Part shown: one piece after another, positions 36,172 through 45,690 of the stretch
How positions within the stretch are numbered: the stretch's first letter is position 1
Layout: each line of letters starts with the position of its first letter
DNA from: Bacteroides faecichinchillae JCM 17102
Lineage (GTDB): Bacteria > Bacteroidota > Bacteroidia > Bacteroidales > Bacteroidaceae
Direction: 5' to 3'
Length of the DNA: 64,000 bases
NCBI RefSeq assembly: GCF_000614145.1
Contig: NZ_BAKK01000003.1
Location: forward strand, 62,001 to 126,000
The notes under the pieces: model-generated
Told to the model about the DNA's origin: nothing
Database searches by the model: none
What the model saw: the letters and a program-made list of their open reading frames with translations, nothing else
Made by a program: the position numbers and the translations under genes

Positions 36172-37278
36172 TTATTTGAGTGATATTTTATTGGCTGTCT
36201 CTCGCTTCTTGGCATTTACGAGGTCAGCATATATTTGAGTAGTGGACACGTTCTTATGCGTCAGCATCTTTGAAACCGTGTAGATGTCTGTACCTAAAGA
36301 GATTTGGATGACGGCGTAGGAATGTCTGAAGCAATGGAAGCTTATCGATTTCGTTATTCCGGCTTTTTTAAGCCAGTTTTTGAGTGGATAATTAATCATG
36401 CTTCGTTTCAATCCCTTGAATACTTCGCCTGTTCCGGGCATACCGCATAGTTCGTAGGCTTCGTAACTGATGGGGAGTGTAGCTTCCGTTTGAGTTTTTT
36501 GTGTTCTGATACGCAAGCAATAGCCTTGGTCGGGAGCGATAGTAAAGTCCTCCCATTGCAGATTGAGAATGTCGCTGATGCGTAACCCTGTCAGACAAGC
36601 GAATAGAGAAGCCGCTTTCAATACGGGGATGTCGCAAGGAGTGGCAGCGAGTTGTTTCACTTCGTCCAATGTCAGATATTCCTTCTTTACATCTTGCGGC
36701 TCAATCTTATCAAGGTAATCGTTGATGTTTTCACGAAACCACTTGTCTCGATAGGCAATCTTCAACAATCCTCTGAAAGTAGAGTAGTAACCGGATGCCG
36801 AATTGAGGGATATGGGGCGGTTGCTGTGTTTGAGTTGCTTGGCGTTCAATAGATATTCACGGAACTTCTTGCATAAATCCACATTTACATCGCCAAAGGT
36901 ACATTGTCCCTTGACGAAGTTGTAGAAATGTTGATAGACAAACTGCCATTTCTGATCTTTGTTCCGGCACATCTTCTTGAAGTAGGCGAGAAAATCGGCT
37001 TTCTGCTTGGTCTTATCCAAAAAACCAAACTCTTCGTTGATGAGCGATTGAACTCTGATACAACGGATAGCCTCAGCCTTGTTCAACATATCATTGTTGA
37101 ACTCACGTTCCATCTCGTTTTTAGGATGGGCATAGATGTAGATACCGAGGTATTCCCTGCGACTCATTTGCATCGTTTCGGGGTTACGGACTGCCGGATA
37201 ATAATCCAGATACAAGGAGATACGATTATTCTGAATCGCTCTCTGACGAACTGTTACTTTTGTACATGTGTGGGACAT
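36172..37278 (-). CDS. int: Tyrosine integrase of the mobile island
   Basis: 368 residues: arm-binding and SAM-like core-binding domains (about 1-200), then the catalytic domain with ACLTGLRISDILNL near 229, HCFRHSYAVIQ near 317, MLTHKNVSTTQIYADL (His and nucleophile Tyr) near 340-350. This is the Bacteroides type of integrase for integrative and mobilizable elements. It is distinct from the hsdS invertase and sits near the right end of the island, facing inward. Its promoter region contains copy A of the shared 50-bp module. Confidence 0.9.
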   Translation of the reverse strand: MSHTCTKVTVRQRAIQNNRISLYLDYYPAVRNPETMQMSRREYLGIYIYAHPKNEMEREFNNDMLNKAEAIRCIRVQSLINEEFGFLDKTKQKADFLAYFKKMCRNKDQKWQFVYQHFYNFVKGQCTFGDVNVDLCKKFREYLLNAKQLKHSNRPISLNSASGYYSTFRGLLKIAYRDKWFRENINDYLDKIEPQDVKKEYLTLDEVKQLAATPCDIPVLKAASLFACLTGLRISDILNLQWEDFTIAPDQGYCLRIRTQKTQTEATLPISYEAYELCGMPGTGEVFKGLKRSMINYPLKNWLKKAGITKSISFHCFRHSYAVIQISLGTDIYTVSKMLTHKNVSTTQIYADLVNAKKRETANKISLK

Positions 37279-37313
37279 ACTGTTTAATATTTAGAGTTTT
37301 ACATTTGTATGGT

Positions 37314-37363
37314 GCAAAGGAATAAGGTGATTCAATGGTGGGTACATTCACCGAAAAATAACT
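37314..37363 (-). promoter_or_regulatory. Shared promoter-operator module, copy A
   Basis: 50-bp segment upstream of the integrase, 42 of 50 identical to 33773-33822. It includes TTCCTTTGC on the minus strand as a -7-like box and the inverted pair GGTGA/TCACC around CAATGGTGG. Same gene-proximal position in both copies, so one regulator probably controls both operons. Confidence 0.75.
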
Positions 37364-38262
37364 TATTCAATCTTTGGGGCGGCAAGTAGTTTATCCAATT
37401 CAGGTTTGGAGATAAGCGTGTATTTGCCTTTCTTGACCTTCGGGATATTATGATACTTTGCATAGTGATAGAGTTGGTCACGGGTGAGATTGAACTTCTC
37501 CATCGCTTCGGCTACCGTATAGTATTGCGGTTCTTCGGGTGCTGCCACACCTTTGGCTATATCCACGTGCTTCTTGGAGTAGTACACCATGATGCCCTCC
37601 TTCTTCTTCGGGATAGCATTCTTGGAAACGAAGGTGTAGATGGCGGATAAAGTCATGCCGAATTTATCCTGCATTTCTTGTGTACTATACCATTCAGTAA
37701 TATCGGGATTCGGGGCTTTCTTGGCAAAGTAAGCGTCCATGTGCTTCTTGCTCCAGTAGGTCTTACCACGATTGAAAGTGCGAGGAATGTTGTTCTTCTT
37801 AGCTACCAAGAATATCCATGATTCGTTTACATGGTATTTCTCTTTGACTTCGGCTGTGGTGTAGAAGTCGGTGATAGGGGCTTTCTCTATGGGTACTCTC
37901 TTCTTATACTCCGCAGCATTTTCAAAGAGAAGCTCTATATCCTTTCTTCTGACTAATGTTTTTCCTTTGAATTGAACCGCTTTAATTACGTTGTCTGCCA
38001 TGTAACGGTAAATGCTGGCTCGACTAATCCCTAAGAGTTTTGCGGCTTCGGGTGGCGTATAGAACTCCTTGTTTTCAATAGACGGTTCTTCTGAGTTCAT
38101 TAAAAACTCTTTTTGATAAGTCGCTATGCGCTCTTGACGAATCCGTTCCTTGTAGGCTGCATTGTTGCATCTATGAGAACAATAGTTTGTAGTCGTTTTG
38201 TGGGCTATGAAAATCTGTCCACACCACTTACATTTTTTCTTGATTTCGATGTTACTGCTCAT
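37363..38262 (-). CDS. Zinc-ribbon protein with four tandem HTH modules
   Basis: 299 residues. Residues ~11-40 form a zinc-ribbon-like finger (CKWCGQIF...YCSHRCNNAA). Four related MerR/excisionase-type modules follow, each starting with an aromatic-Tyr-Thr/Ser element: FYTPPEAAKLLGISRASIYRYM (~67), FYTTAEVKEKYHVNESWIF (~133), WYSTQEMQDKFGMTLSAIY (~190) and YYTVAEAMEKFNLTRDQLYHYA (~247). Each ends in a strand pair and a KKHxD-like helix. It is the right-most gene of the island, between integrase and mnmE. A multi-site DNA-binding role (excision control or att bridging) is inferred. Confidence 0.75.
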   Translation of the reverse strand: MSSNIEIKKKCKWCGQIFIAHKTTTNYCSHRCNNAAYKERIRQERIATYQKEFLMNSEEPSIENKEFYTPPEAAKLLGISRASIYRYMADNVIKAVQFKGKTLVRRKDIELLFENAAEYKKRVPIEKAPITDFYTTAEVKEKYHVNESWIFLVAKKNNIPRTFNRGKTYWSKKHMDAYFAKKAPNPDITEWYSTQEMQDKFGMTLSAIYTFVSKNAIPKKKEGIMVYYSKKHVDIAKGVAAPEEPQYYTVAEAMEKFNLTRDQLYHYAKYHNIPKVKKGKYTLISKPELDKLLAAPKIE

Positions 38263-38405
38263 TCTTTTCTCCGTTTATTTCTCCAATTTTGTTTCAGTGC
38301 GTCTCACCACGTCTCACTGTGTTTCAAATCTCCACAACCTTGTTGGTGAGAAACAAGGCTTCAACAAGCGAGCAACAAATACGGTACAAAAATGAGCTGA
38401 AAAAG

Positions 38406-38435
38406 CCCTATAAACGATAACTATCGCTTATAGGG
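38406..38435. repeat. Inverted repeat at the presumed right end of the island
   Basis: Arms CCCTATAAACGATA (38406-38419) and TATCGCTTATAGGG (38422-38435), 13 of 14 paired with a 2-nt centre. It lies between the last island gene and the mnmE terminator, so it is either an island-end site or part of a chromosomal hairpin. Confidence 0.5.
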
Positions 38436-38439
38436 ATAA

Positions 38440-38467
38440 AAAGAAAGGCGTTCAAAATGAACGCCTT
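38440..38467 (-). terminator. Terminator of mnmE
   Basis: Perfect 10-bp stem (AAGGCGTTCA at 38445-38454, TGAACGCCTT at 38458-38467), 3-nt loop, followed on the minus strand by TTCTTTTT. Confidence 0.85.
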
Positions 38468-38509
38468 AATAATCATTGAAGATATATGCTAATCGTTGGT
38501 AATCACCAC

Positions 38510-39910
38510 TTATTTGCCGACGCAGAAATTCATAAATATATTCTGCAACACCATATCATTCGTAACTTCTCCCGCGATATCCGAAATATGAAAGATTACC
38601 TCCCGAATATCCTGACTTAGGAAATCACCGGAAATCTGCATATCTAATCCTTCTTGTACTCGGTGTATTGCTTCCAATGCCTTGGTTAGAGCTTCATAAT
38701 GCCGGACATTCGTGACGATAATATCATTCTGTGTAATATTGGGTAAGTGAGCAACATTGACTAACATCTTTTCCAATTCATCAGTGTGTAACTTTTGTTT
38801 TGCAGAAATAAAGATCATATCCGTATGTTCTTGCGAGAAGTTTTGTTGGAAAAGAGTTCTTAGAGAATCCTTTTGGATCTCGTGTATGATCTCGGCTTTG
38901 TTGAATATCACTATTAAGTGTTTACCTTCACAACGAGGCAGAATCTTTTCAGATAGTTGAATAATTTGAGAATTAGCATCTGTGGCATCTATCATCCAAA
39001 GTACAATTTCTGCTTGATCTAACTTTTGAAAAGTACGTTCGATACCCAAGCTTTCAATTGTATCGTTTGTTTCACGAATTCCTGCTGTATCTATAAAGCG
39101 GAAAGTGATGCCACTCATATTGACAGTATCTTCAATCACATCACGGGTAGTACCATGTATATTACTAACGATCGCTTTATCCTCATTCAATAATACATTC
39201 AGAAGCGTGGATTTTCCAGCATTCGTTTCACCAATAATAGCAACAGGAATACCATTTTTAATAGCATTACCTACATTGAAAGAATTGACCAAACGGGATA
39301 TGACTTCTTCTATTTCATCTGCTAATTGACGTAAAGCTTGTCGATCGGCAAATTCCACATCTTCTTCACTAAAGTCAAGCTCCAGTTCTACCATTGAAGT
39401 GAAATCTAATAACTTACCACGTAGGTCCGTTAGTTCTTTACTGAAACCACCTCGCATCTGGCTCATGGCTAATCGGTGAGTGGCAGCGGATGATGAGGCT
39501 ATCAAATCCGCTACAGCTTCCGCTTGACTTAAATCCATTTTTCCGTTAAGAAAAGCACGTTGTGTATATTCACCTGGTTGTGCCATACGGCAACCATTTT
39601 TGATGAGCAATTGCATTACCTGTTGGAGAATGTACGATGAACCATGACATGTGATTTCCGTACAATCTTCTCCTGTGTAGGAATGAGGAGAACGGAATAA
39701 GCTTACAAGTACTTCGTCAATGATTTCTTCCTCGTTGTAAATACGTCCGAAAGTTAATGTATAAGGCTTTTGTTCATTGAATTTTTTGTTAGATTTTCCC
39801 GGTTTAAAAATGCGGCTAGTAATGGAAATAGCTTCTGGTCCGGAAACACGAATACTTCCGATAGCTCCTCCTTGGGCAGTAGCGATGGCACAGATTGTAT
39901 CTTGATTCAT
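38510..39910 (-). CDS. mnmE: tRNA modification GTPase MnmE
   Basis: 466 residues from MNQDTICAIATAQGGAIGSIRVSG; an upstream in-frame ATG (39934) adds eight residues but is less typical of the family. It has the N-terminal formyl-THF-binding domain, then the G domain (IIGETNAGKSTLLN P-loop, DTAGIR switch II, FNKAE for NKxD), and the conserved C-terminal FCVGK with the catalytic cysteine-containing end. With MnmG it makes the cmnm5 modification of U34 in several tRNAs. The gene is intact, so the mobile island next to it did not disrupt it. Confidence 0.95.
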   Translation of the reverse strand: MNQDTICAIATAQGGAIGSIRVSGPEAISITSRIFKPGKSNKKFNEQKPYTLTFGRIYNEEEIIDEVLVSLFRSPHSYTGEDCTEITCHGSSYILQQVMQLLIKNGCRMAQPGEYTQRAFLNGKMDLSQAEAVADLIASSSAATHRLAMSQMRGGFSKELTDLRGKLLDFTSMVELELDFSEEDVEFADRQALRQLADEIEEVISRLVNSFNVGNAIKNGIPVAIIGETNAGKSTLLNVLLNEDKAIVSNIHGTTRDVIEDTVNMSGITFRFIDTAGIRETNDTIESLGIERTFQKLDQAEIVLWMIDATDANSQIIQLSEKILPRCEGKHLIVIFNKAEIIHEIQKDSLRTLFQQNFSQEHTDMIFISAKQKLHTDELEKMLVNVAHLPNITQNDIIVTNVRHYEALTKALEAIHRVQEGLDMQISGDFLSQDIREVIFHISDIAGEVTNDMVLQNIFMNFCVGK

Positions 39911-40045
39911 TGTTTTTTCTTTATGGATGGACAAAGATAGTTTTTTCTTAGTAAAAAAAAGAAGAATAGGGACAAGTTGTGCTTTATTTGTTTATATTTG
40001 CTGCAACTCAAAAACACACAACAATACAAAACGTAGTAATCGTCT

Positions 40046-41954
40046 ATGGAGCCAGATACAAATTTATATTCACTAAACGAAAATAGTGAAATTATACGTG
40101 AAAATTCGCAGAAAATACGATCTGTGCTTTCAGCTCATCAAATAGCTTTATGGGAATATGACATACGCACAGGAAAGTGTAGTTTTACGGATGATTATTT
40201 TCATGTGCTGGGTTTGAAAGAAGCAGGCGTTATTTTTAAAGATATTGATGATTTCTATCAGTTTGCGCATCCCGATGATATTGATACTTATAAGGAAGCG
40301 TTTGCGGAAATGCTTGCATCGGAGTCGAAAATGTCGCAGATGAGGGTTCGCTGTATAGGTGAACATGGAGAAATAATTTGGCTGGAGGATCATTTTTTGT
40401 CTCATAGAGAAGATAATGACGGAGGACATCCAGGTAAATTATTAGCTTATACTGTTAATGTTACTTTACAGTGTGAGAAAGAACAACAGATAAAACATCT
40501 CGAAATTTATAATCGTAAAATAATAGAAGCACTGCCTGAATTCATATTTATTTTTGATGATAATTTCTTTATAACTGATGTACTGATGGCACCGGAAACA
40601 ATTTTGCTTCATCCGGTAGAAGTGTTGAGAGGAGCAGATGCTCGGAATATCTATTCCAAGGAAGTGAGTGAATTGTTTATCTGTAATATTAAGGAGTGTT
40701 TGGCAGATGGAAAACTCAAGGAGATTGAATATCCATTAGAAGTTGAAGGCAGAAAATATTACTTCCAAGCGCGGATTGCTCCATTTGAATCGAATAAGGT
40801 ACTCGCACTGATACATGACATTGGTGATCGGATTCGTCGTTCTCAAGAATTGATTGAGGCTAAGCGTCGGGCAGAAGATGCAGACCGTATGAAATCGGTT
40901 TTTCTGGCGAATATGAGTCACGAAATTCGTACTCCTCTAAATGCCATTGTTGGCTTTTCAGAGATTATGGCGGTGACAGAAGATGAAGAAGAAAAACATG
41001 AATACCTAGAGATTATACAGAAAAATAGTAATTTATTGTTGCAGTTGATAAATGATATTCTCGATTTGTCACGTATTGAATCAGGGAAGTCTGAAATGCA
41101 TTTTCAGCAAGTTGAGATTTCCGGTTTGATTGATGAAGTGGAAAAAGTGCATCAACTTAAAATGAAGTCCAATGTTGAATTGGAGTTATTAGACCGGAAG
41201 AAGAATTCTGGACATCTACTGATCGTAACCGAGTGATGCAGGTGCTTTTCAATTTCCTATCGAATGCTATCAAAAATACTGAGAGTGGAGTTATCACATT
41301 GGGGTTGAAGCATGAAGGAGACTGGTTAAAGCTTTTCGTGAGTGATACTGGTTGTGGAATACCGGAAGATAAGCTTCCGCGTATTTTCACCCGATTTGAA
41401 AAGTTGAATGACTTCGTACAAGGTACTGGATTAGGACTTTCTATTTGTAAAAGTATTGTAGAACGTTTAGGAGGTAAGATTGAAGTAAGTTCTGAGCTAG
41501 GAAAAGGAAGTACGTTTTCACTTTATCTGCCTATTTGGAGATGCCGAAAGAAGTGGCTGAGAGAATACTTACTTCTAAGAAGGATTCGCAGTCTGAACAG
41601 CATAAGAAGATATTAATTGTTGAAGATATAGAGTCCAACTTTGCTCAATTGAATATTTTGTTGAAGAAAGAATATACAATTTTGTGGGTACGTAACGGAC
41701 AGGAAGCTGTGAATAGCTTTATTCATGAGAAACCGGATCTGATATTGATGGATATTCGTATGCCTGTAATGGATGGTATTCAAGCGACGGAGAAGATACG
41801 TACTATTTCTCTTTCAGTGCCTATTATAGCGGTTACGGCATATGCATTCTATACAGAACAACAACAGGCTATTCAAGCAGGATGTAATGCTGTAATATCC
41901 AAACCGTATTCCTTGGAACGATTGAAGGAAACTATAGAGTCTTATATTGGCTAA
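40046..41954 (+). pseudogene. Hybrid sensor histidine kinase/response regulator, with two one-base frameshifts
   Basis: Three frames joined by single-base losses form one ~635-residue protein. Frame 1 (40046 to ~41190) has two PAS-like domains and HisKA (FLANMSHEIRTPLNAIVGFSEIM, phospho-acceptor His). Frame 2 (to ~41540) has the HATPase (NRVMQVLFNFLSNAIKNT, DTGCGIPEDKL, GTGLGLSI, GKGSTFSLYLP). Frame 3 is the receiver (ILIVEDIESNFAQL, LILMDIRMPVMDG with acceptor Asp). There are no transmembrane helices, so it is a cytoplasmic sensor. The signal is unknown. A -7 box TATATTTG lies at 39993-40000. The even breaks suggest sequence error. Confidence 0.83.
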
Positions 41955-42036
41955 CTTATCTTTCTTTGAGAGACCAACATTTTAACGATCATAGTGTTAT
42001 TAGAAATAGTAATAACAATCTAATTTTTGATGGGAT

Positions 42037-42696
42037 ATGAAGAAAGTGAAAAAGATTGTCCTCATAGGTGCTAGTGGTTTTGTCGGATTTGCCCTTTTGA
42101 ATGAGGCTTTGAATCGTGATTTTGAGGTTACAGCCGTAGTTCGTCATCCGGAAAAGATAAAAATTGAGAATGAAAAACTGAAAGTGGTGAAAGCTGATAT
42201 GTCTTCGTTGAAGCAGGTGTACGAAGTTTGCAAAGGAGCTGATGCTGTAATCAGTGCATTTAATCCGGGATGGAATAATCCCAATATATATGAGGAAACC
42301 ATAAAAGTTTATCTGACTATTATTGATGGAGTTAAGAAAGCAGGAGTGGATCGTTTTCTGATGGTAGGCGGAGCCGGTTCATTGTTTATTGCTCCGGGAT
42401 TGCGATTGATGGATTCGGGAGAGGTACCGGAGAATATTTTACCAGGAGTAAAAGCTTTAGGCGAATTCTATTTGAATTTCTTGAAAAAGGAGAAGGAAGT
42501 GGATTGGGTGTTTTTCTCTCCGGCAGCTGATATGAAACCGGGAGTACGTACTGGACGTTATCGTTTAGGAAAAGATGATATGATTGTGGATATTGTAGGC
42601 AATAGTCATATTTCTGTAGAAGACTATGCAGCTGCAATGATTGACGAATTAGAATATCCTCAACATCATCGGGAACGGTTTACGATTGGCTATTGA
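42037..42696 (+). CDS. NAD(P)-dependent epimerase/reductase-like protein (NmrA type)
   Basis: 219 residues, atypical short-chain dehydrogenase fold. The Rossmann motif IVLIGASGFVGFALLNEAL occupies residues 6-24. VVRHPEKI and KADMSSLKQVYEVCKGADAVISAF follow, as in NmrA/YwnB-like proteins. VDRFLMVGGAGSLF replaces the usual Ser-Tyr-Lys active site, so it is more likely a redox-sensor or flavin/NADPH reductase-like protein than a classical dehydrogenase. It follows the kinase gene by 82 bp, without evidence of linkage. Confidence 0.75.
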   Translation: MKKVKKIVLIGASGFVGFALLNEALNRDFEVTAVVRHPEKIKIENEKLKVVKADMSSLKQVYEVCKGADAVISAFNPGWNNPNIYEETIKVYLTIIDGVKKAGVDRFLMVGGAGSLFIAPGLRLMDSGEVPENILPGVKALGEFYLNFLKKEKEVDWVFFSPAADMKPGVRTGRYRLGKDDMIVDIVGNSHISVEDYAAAMIDELEYPQHHRERFTIGY

Positions 42697-42870
42697 TTCT
42701 TTTGAAATAGACTCACCTTATTTTAATAAATTTGGTAGAAGTCTGCCAAAAGTCAAGTTATTAAACCAAGTAGTACATCATAATTAATATTATAGTCAAT
42801 TATAGTATCTGTCATTAGCTTCGCTCATAACATCTTTTGATTTTAACATATAAGGTATAGTCAGATGACT

Positions 42871-42918
42871 GTAGTGAAGAATCTCTTCTTTGTATATGAA
42901 GAAGAGATTCTTCACTAC
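42871..42918. terminator. Perfect 20-bp hairpin between genes
   Basis: A perfect 20-bp stem (42871-42890 and 42899-42918) around loop TGTATATG. It lies between the 3' ends of the convergent reductase-like and phosphorylase genes, so a bidirectional terminator is likely. The stem is unusually long and has no clear T tract. Confidence 0.6.
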
Positions 42919-43054
42919 GCTCTGAATGAAAAGATATTATCGAAGATCATCCATATATAGTAATCTAATTTTGAAAGAGTATGTATATTTTCATTTATAC
43001 ACATTTATAGAAAGACAAAGATATTCTTAGCAACTTTAAGAGTCATTCTTAATT

Positions 43055-43932
43055 CTAGATTCTATCCAAAACTGTTCTTACCAATATGTCGATTGTATTC
43101 TTATAACCAGTATTCGCTTCTTTTATCAGTCGGTTGGCTATTACCATACAAACAGTCATCGCTTTATGTCCCATTAAGCGACTAAGTCCTGCCAGTGCTG
43201 AACTTTCCATTTCGAAATTGGTAATCTTAAAACCTTTGTATTCGAATGCTTCAATCTTATCATTTTGCTTGGGATCTGCTAAAGGGATGCGTAACTCACG
43301 TCCTTGTGGACCGAAGAATCCTCCAGCAGCAATTGTGACACCACGTACCATATCATCTTTGGCAATTCTTTCGATTAATTCTTCGCTGGCGTCAATAACA
43401 TAGGGAGCCGGAGCCACATATTGCCTGACCATCCCATATGGTTGATAAAAGCACATTCAAAAGGCAGGTCGCATACTGCATTACGTCCGGCATAGAAATT
43501 TAAAAGGCCATCAAATCCAATAGATTTCTGTGAACAGATGAACGTTCCTACCGGAGTATTAGGCTGTAAACCGCCACAAGTACCGATGCGTACTAATTCT
43601 AGCTGGCGGAATTCATCCTTTTCTTCTCGGGTTTCAAAATTGATATTGGCGAGAGCGTCCAGTTCATTCATCACAATATCTATGTTATCGCAACCGATAC
43701 CTGTAGATACCACTGTTATTCGTTTTCCCTTATAAGTTCCGGTAACAGTTTTAAACTCGCGGCTTTCCACTTCGCATTCTTTGTTTTCGAAATGAGAAGC
43801 TACGAGTGCTACGCGACCAGGATCACCTACCAGGATTACTTTGTCAGCCAACCATTCGGGCTTAACATGAAGATGGAATACTGAACCGTCTTCGTTGATA
43901 ATCAGTTCTGAGGATGGAAAGTATTTTTTCAT
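43055..43932 (-). pseudogene. Nucleoside phosphorylase (uridine phosphorylase-like), one-base frameshift
   Basis: Two frames form a ~293-residue PNP/UDP-family phosphorylase. The first has VILVGDPGRVALVASHFE (phosphate binding), STGIGCDN and RIGTCGGLQPNTPVG. The second, from MVRQYVAPAPYVIDAS, holds KITNFEMESSALAGLSRLMGH, the ribose- and base-binding FEME motif. They join at a GGG run at 43433-43435 (minus strand) that needs one more G. The enzyme splits nucleosides with phosphate in salvage. All active-site elements are present once joined, so the gene is probably intact in the organism. Confidence 0.85.
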
Positions 43933-44183
43933 AATGCTATGATTTAAAACATTTGGGAACTGGCTAAAAAGTTAGAAACTTCATCTTACTCCCTTTACTG
44001 CTATTCGCAAGAGAGGGTATAAAAGATTCTTTTTTTAATCAGTTCCCAAAGCTATAGTTTATATTTTAGTGGAACTTTTACTTGTGTTTTATAAAATAAG
44101 AACAATCCTGACTAGGAAAAGTTTTATTAAAACATTAGTAGTAAATTTCCACCTCCCTTATCTCTTTTGCCAGAGTAAGTCTC

Positions 44184-45185
44184 TTATTTACTCAAAGGTT
44201 GGTTCGTATTGCCACTAGAAGCTGGTTTTGCAATATTTTCGCGCATTAAAGTATCAGCTTCGATATTTTTCATCCGATAGTAATCCATAATTCCTAGATT
44301 ACCGCTACGGAAAGCTTCTGCCATTGCTTTCGGAACTTCTGCTTCTGCCTCGATAACTTTAGCACGAGCTTCCTGGGCCTTAGCTTTCATTTCTTGTTCG
44401 GAAGCAACGGCCATGGCACGACGTTCTTCCGCTTTAGCCTGAGCAATATTCTTGTCAGCATTAGCTTGGTCGATTTGTAAAGCGGCACCGATATTTTTAC
44501 CTATATCAATATCTGCAATATCAATGGATAGAATTTCGAAAGCAGTACCTGCATCCAAACCTTTACGAAGTACAAGTTTGGAAATAGAATCCGGATTTTC
44601 GAGCACTGACTTGTGGCTTTCAGAAGAACCGATAGAAGAAACGATCCCTTCACCTACGCGGGCAAGAATTGTATCTTCACCGGCACCACCGACTAACTGG
44701 CGGATGTTGGCACGTACTGTTACACGTGCTTTGGCAATCAACTGGATACCATCTTTTGCAACAGCTGTTACAGGAGGAGTATCAATAACTTTCGGGTTTA
44801 CAGACATTTGTACTGCTTCGAATACGTCACGTCCGGCCAAGTCAATGGCAGTAGCCATTTGGAAAGGCAATTCAATGTTAGCTTTCGATGCAGATACCAG
44901 GGCATGTACAACCTTTTCTACATGGCCGCCCGCCAGATAGTGAGCTTCCAATTCATCTCGCGTAATATTTTTCAGTCCCGCTTTATGAGCCTCAATCATT
45001 CCCGGAACGAGAATATAAGGAGGAACGTTACGAATACGCATTAAAAATAACTGTATCAGCGAGATATTAACTCCGGATACTTTGGCCGACAACCAAAGGA
45101 AGAACGGCACATAATGGAAAAATATTATCACGAAGATAATACCTCCGACAATCAGAAAGATAGGCAAATAAAAAGATGTGTCCAT
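44184..45185 (-). CDS. floA: Flotillin-like protein FloA
   Basis: 333 residues: one N-terminal membrane helix (about 8-32), then [22 protein letters not shown], the signature of the FloA/YqfA family, an SPFH domain ([25 protein letters not shown]) and a coiled coil rich in Ala-Glu-Lys repeats ([26 protein letters not shown]). The protein oligomerises on the inner membrane and organises membrane microdomains. It follows the nfeD gene by 25 bp in the same direction, the usual nfeD-flotillin partnership. Confidence 0.92.
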   Translation of the reverse strand: MDTSFYLPIFLIVGGIIFVIIFFHYVPFFLWLSAKVSGVNISLIQLFLMRIRNVPPYILVPGMIEAHKAGLKNITRDELEAHYLAGGHVEKVVHALVSASKANIELPFQMATAIDLAGRDVFEAVQMSVNPKVIDTPPVTAVAKDGIQLIAKARVTVRANIRQLVGGAGEDTILARVGEGIVSSIGSSESHKSVLENPDSISKLVLRKGLDAGTAFEILSIDIADIDIGKNIGAALQIDQANADKNIAQAKAEERRAMAVASEQEMKAKAQEARAKVIEAEAEVPKAMAEAFRSGNLGIMDYYRMKNIEADTLMRENIAKPASSGNTNQPLSK

Positions 45186-45210
45186 TGATAGTTTGTATTA
45201 AAGTGAATAT

Positions 45211-45681
45211 TTAGTTTTTCAGCTTCTCGACCATGATTGTACCGTCGGTAATCCGGCTGACAATGATCGGAGTTTTCTCATTAAGTAAACCATCCATTGA
45301 TTTTACTTCTACAATATTACCGTTAATGTTGGCATAGCCGATTTGTGCCAGACGAGTTGTACTGATTCCAGTATCACCCACTTTTATTTTCTTTTCTGCA
45401 CTACGGTCTATAGTAGAGTCGATGTCTTTTTTTAGAGCTAGTTTGTCCAACATCTTTGATCGCATAAACCAGACCAAAGAGCCGATACAAGCTACTGTCG
45501 ATATTCCTAAAGTGATAAATCCGGCTGCCATGCCCAGATTAGCAAACGCATAAAAGTTGGCATAGACAATACAGACAAGTGCTGAAATGCCTGCTAGGCT
45601 AATACCTGGGATCACAAACAGTTCAACTAAAAATAGTATCACTGCGGCAATAATGAGAACGGCGATAATTAGTATATCCAT
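45211..45681 (-). CDS. NfeD family membrane protein
   Basis: 156 residues: three hydrophobic segments in the first ~75 residues (IIAVLIIAAVILFLVELFVIPG, then two more), followed by a soluble OB-fold-like NfeD domain (KVGDTGISTTRLAQIGYANINGNIVEVKSMDG). This is the short NfeD1b type that partners flotillins. It is 9 bp after the TPR/PD40 gene and 25 bp before floA, so the three probably form one operon. Confidence 0.88.
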   Translation of the reverse strand: MDILIIAVLIIAAVILFLVELFVIPGISLAGISALVCIVYANFYAFANLGMAAGFITLGISTVACIGSLVWFMRSKMLDKLALKKDIDSTIDRSAEKKIKVGDTGISTTRLAQIGYANINGNIVEVKSMDGLLNEKTPIIVSRITDGTIMVEKLKN

Positions 45682-45690
45682 AGTTCTGTT

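Noticed and set aside
14781..38390. CGGTACAA at 14781-14788 and 38383-38390 as the att core
   Set aside because: Eight bases in direct orientation are expected by chance in stretches of this size, and the flanks do not match.
14990..38533. CGCAGAAATTC shared by the mnmE 3' end and the left flank
   Set aside because: The two copies are in inverted orientation, which does not fit attL/attR of an integrated element.
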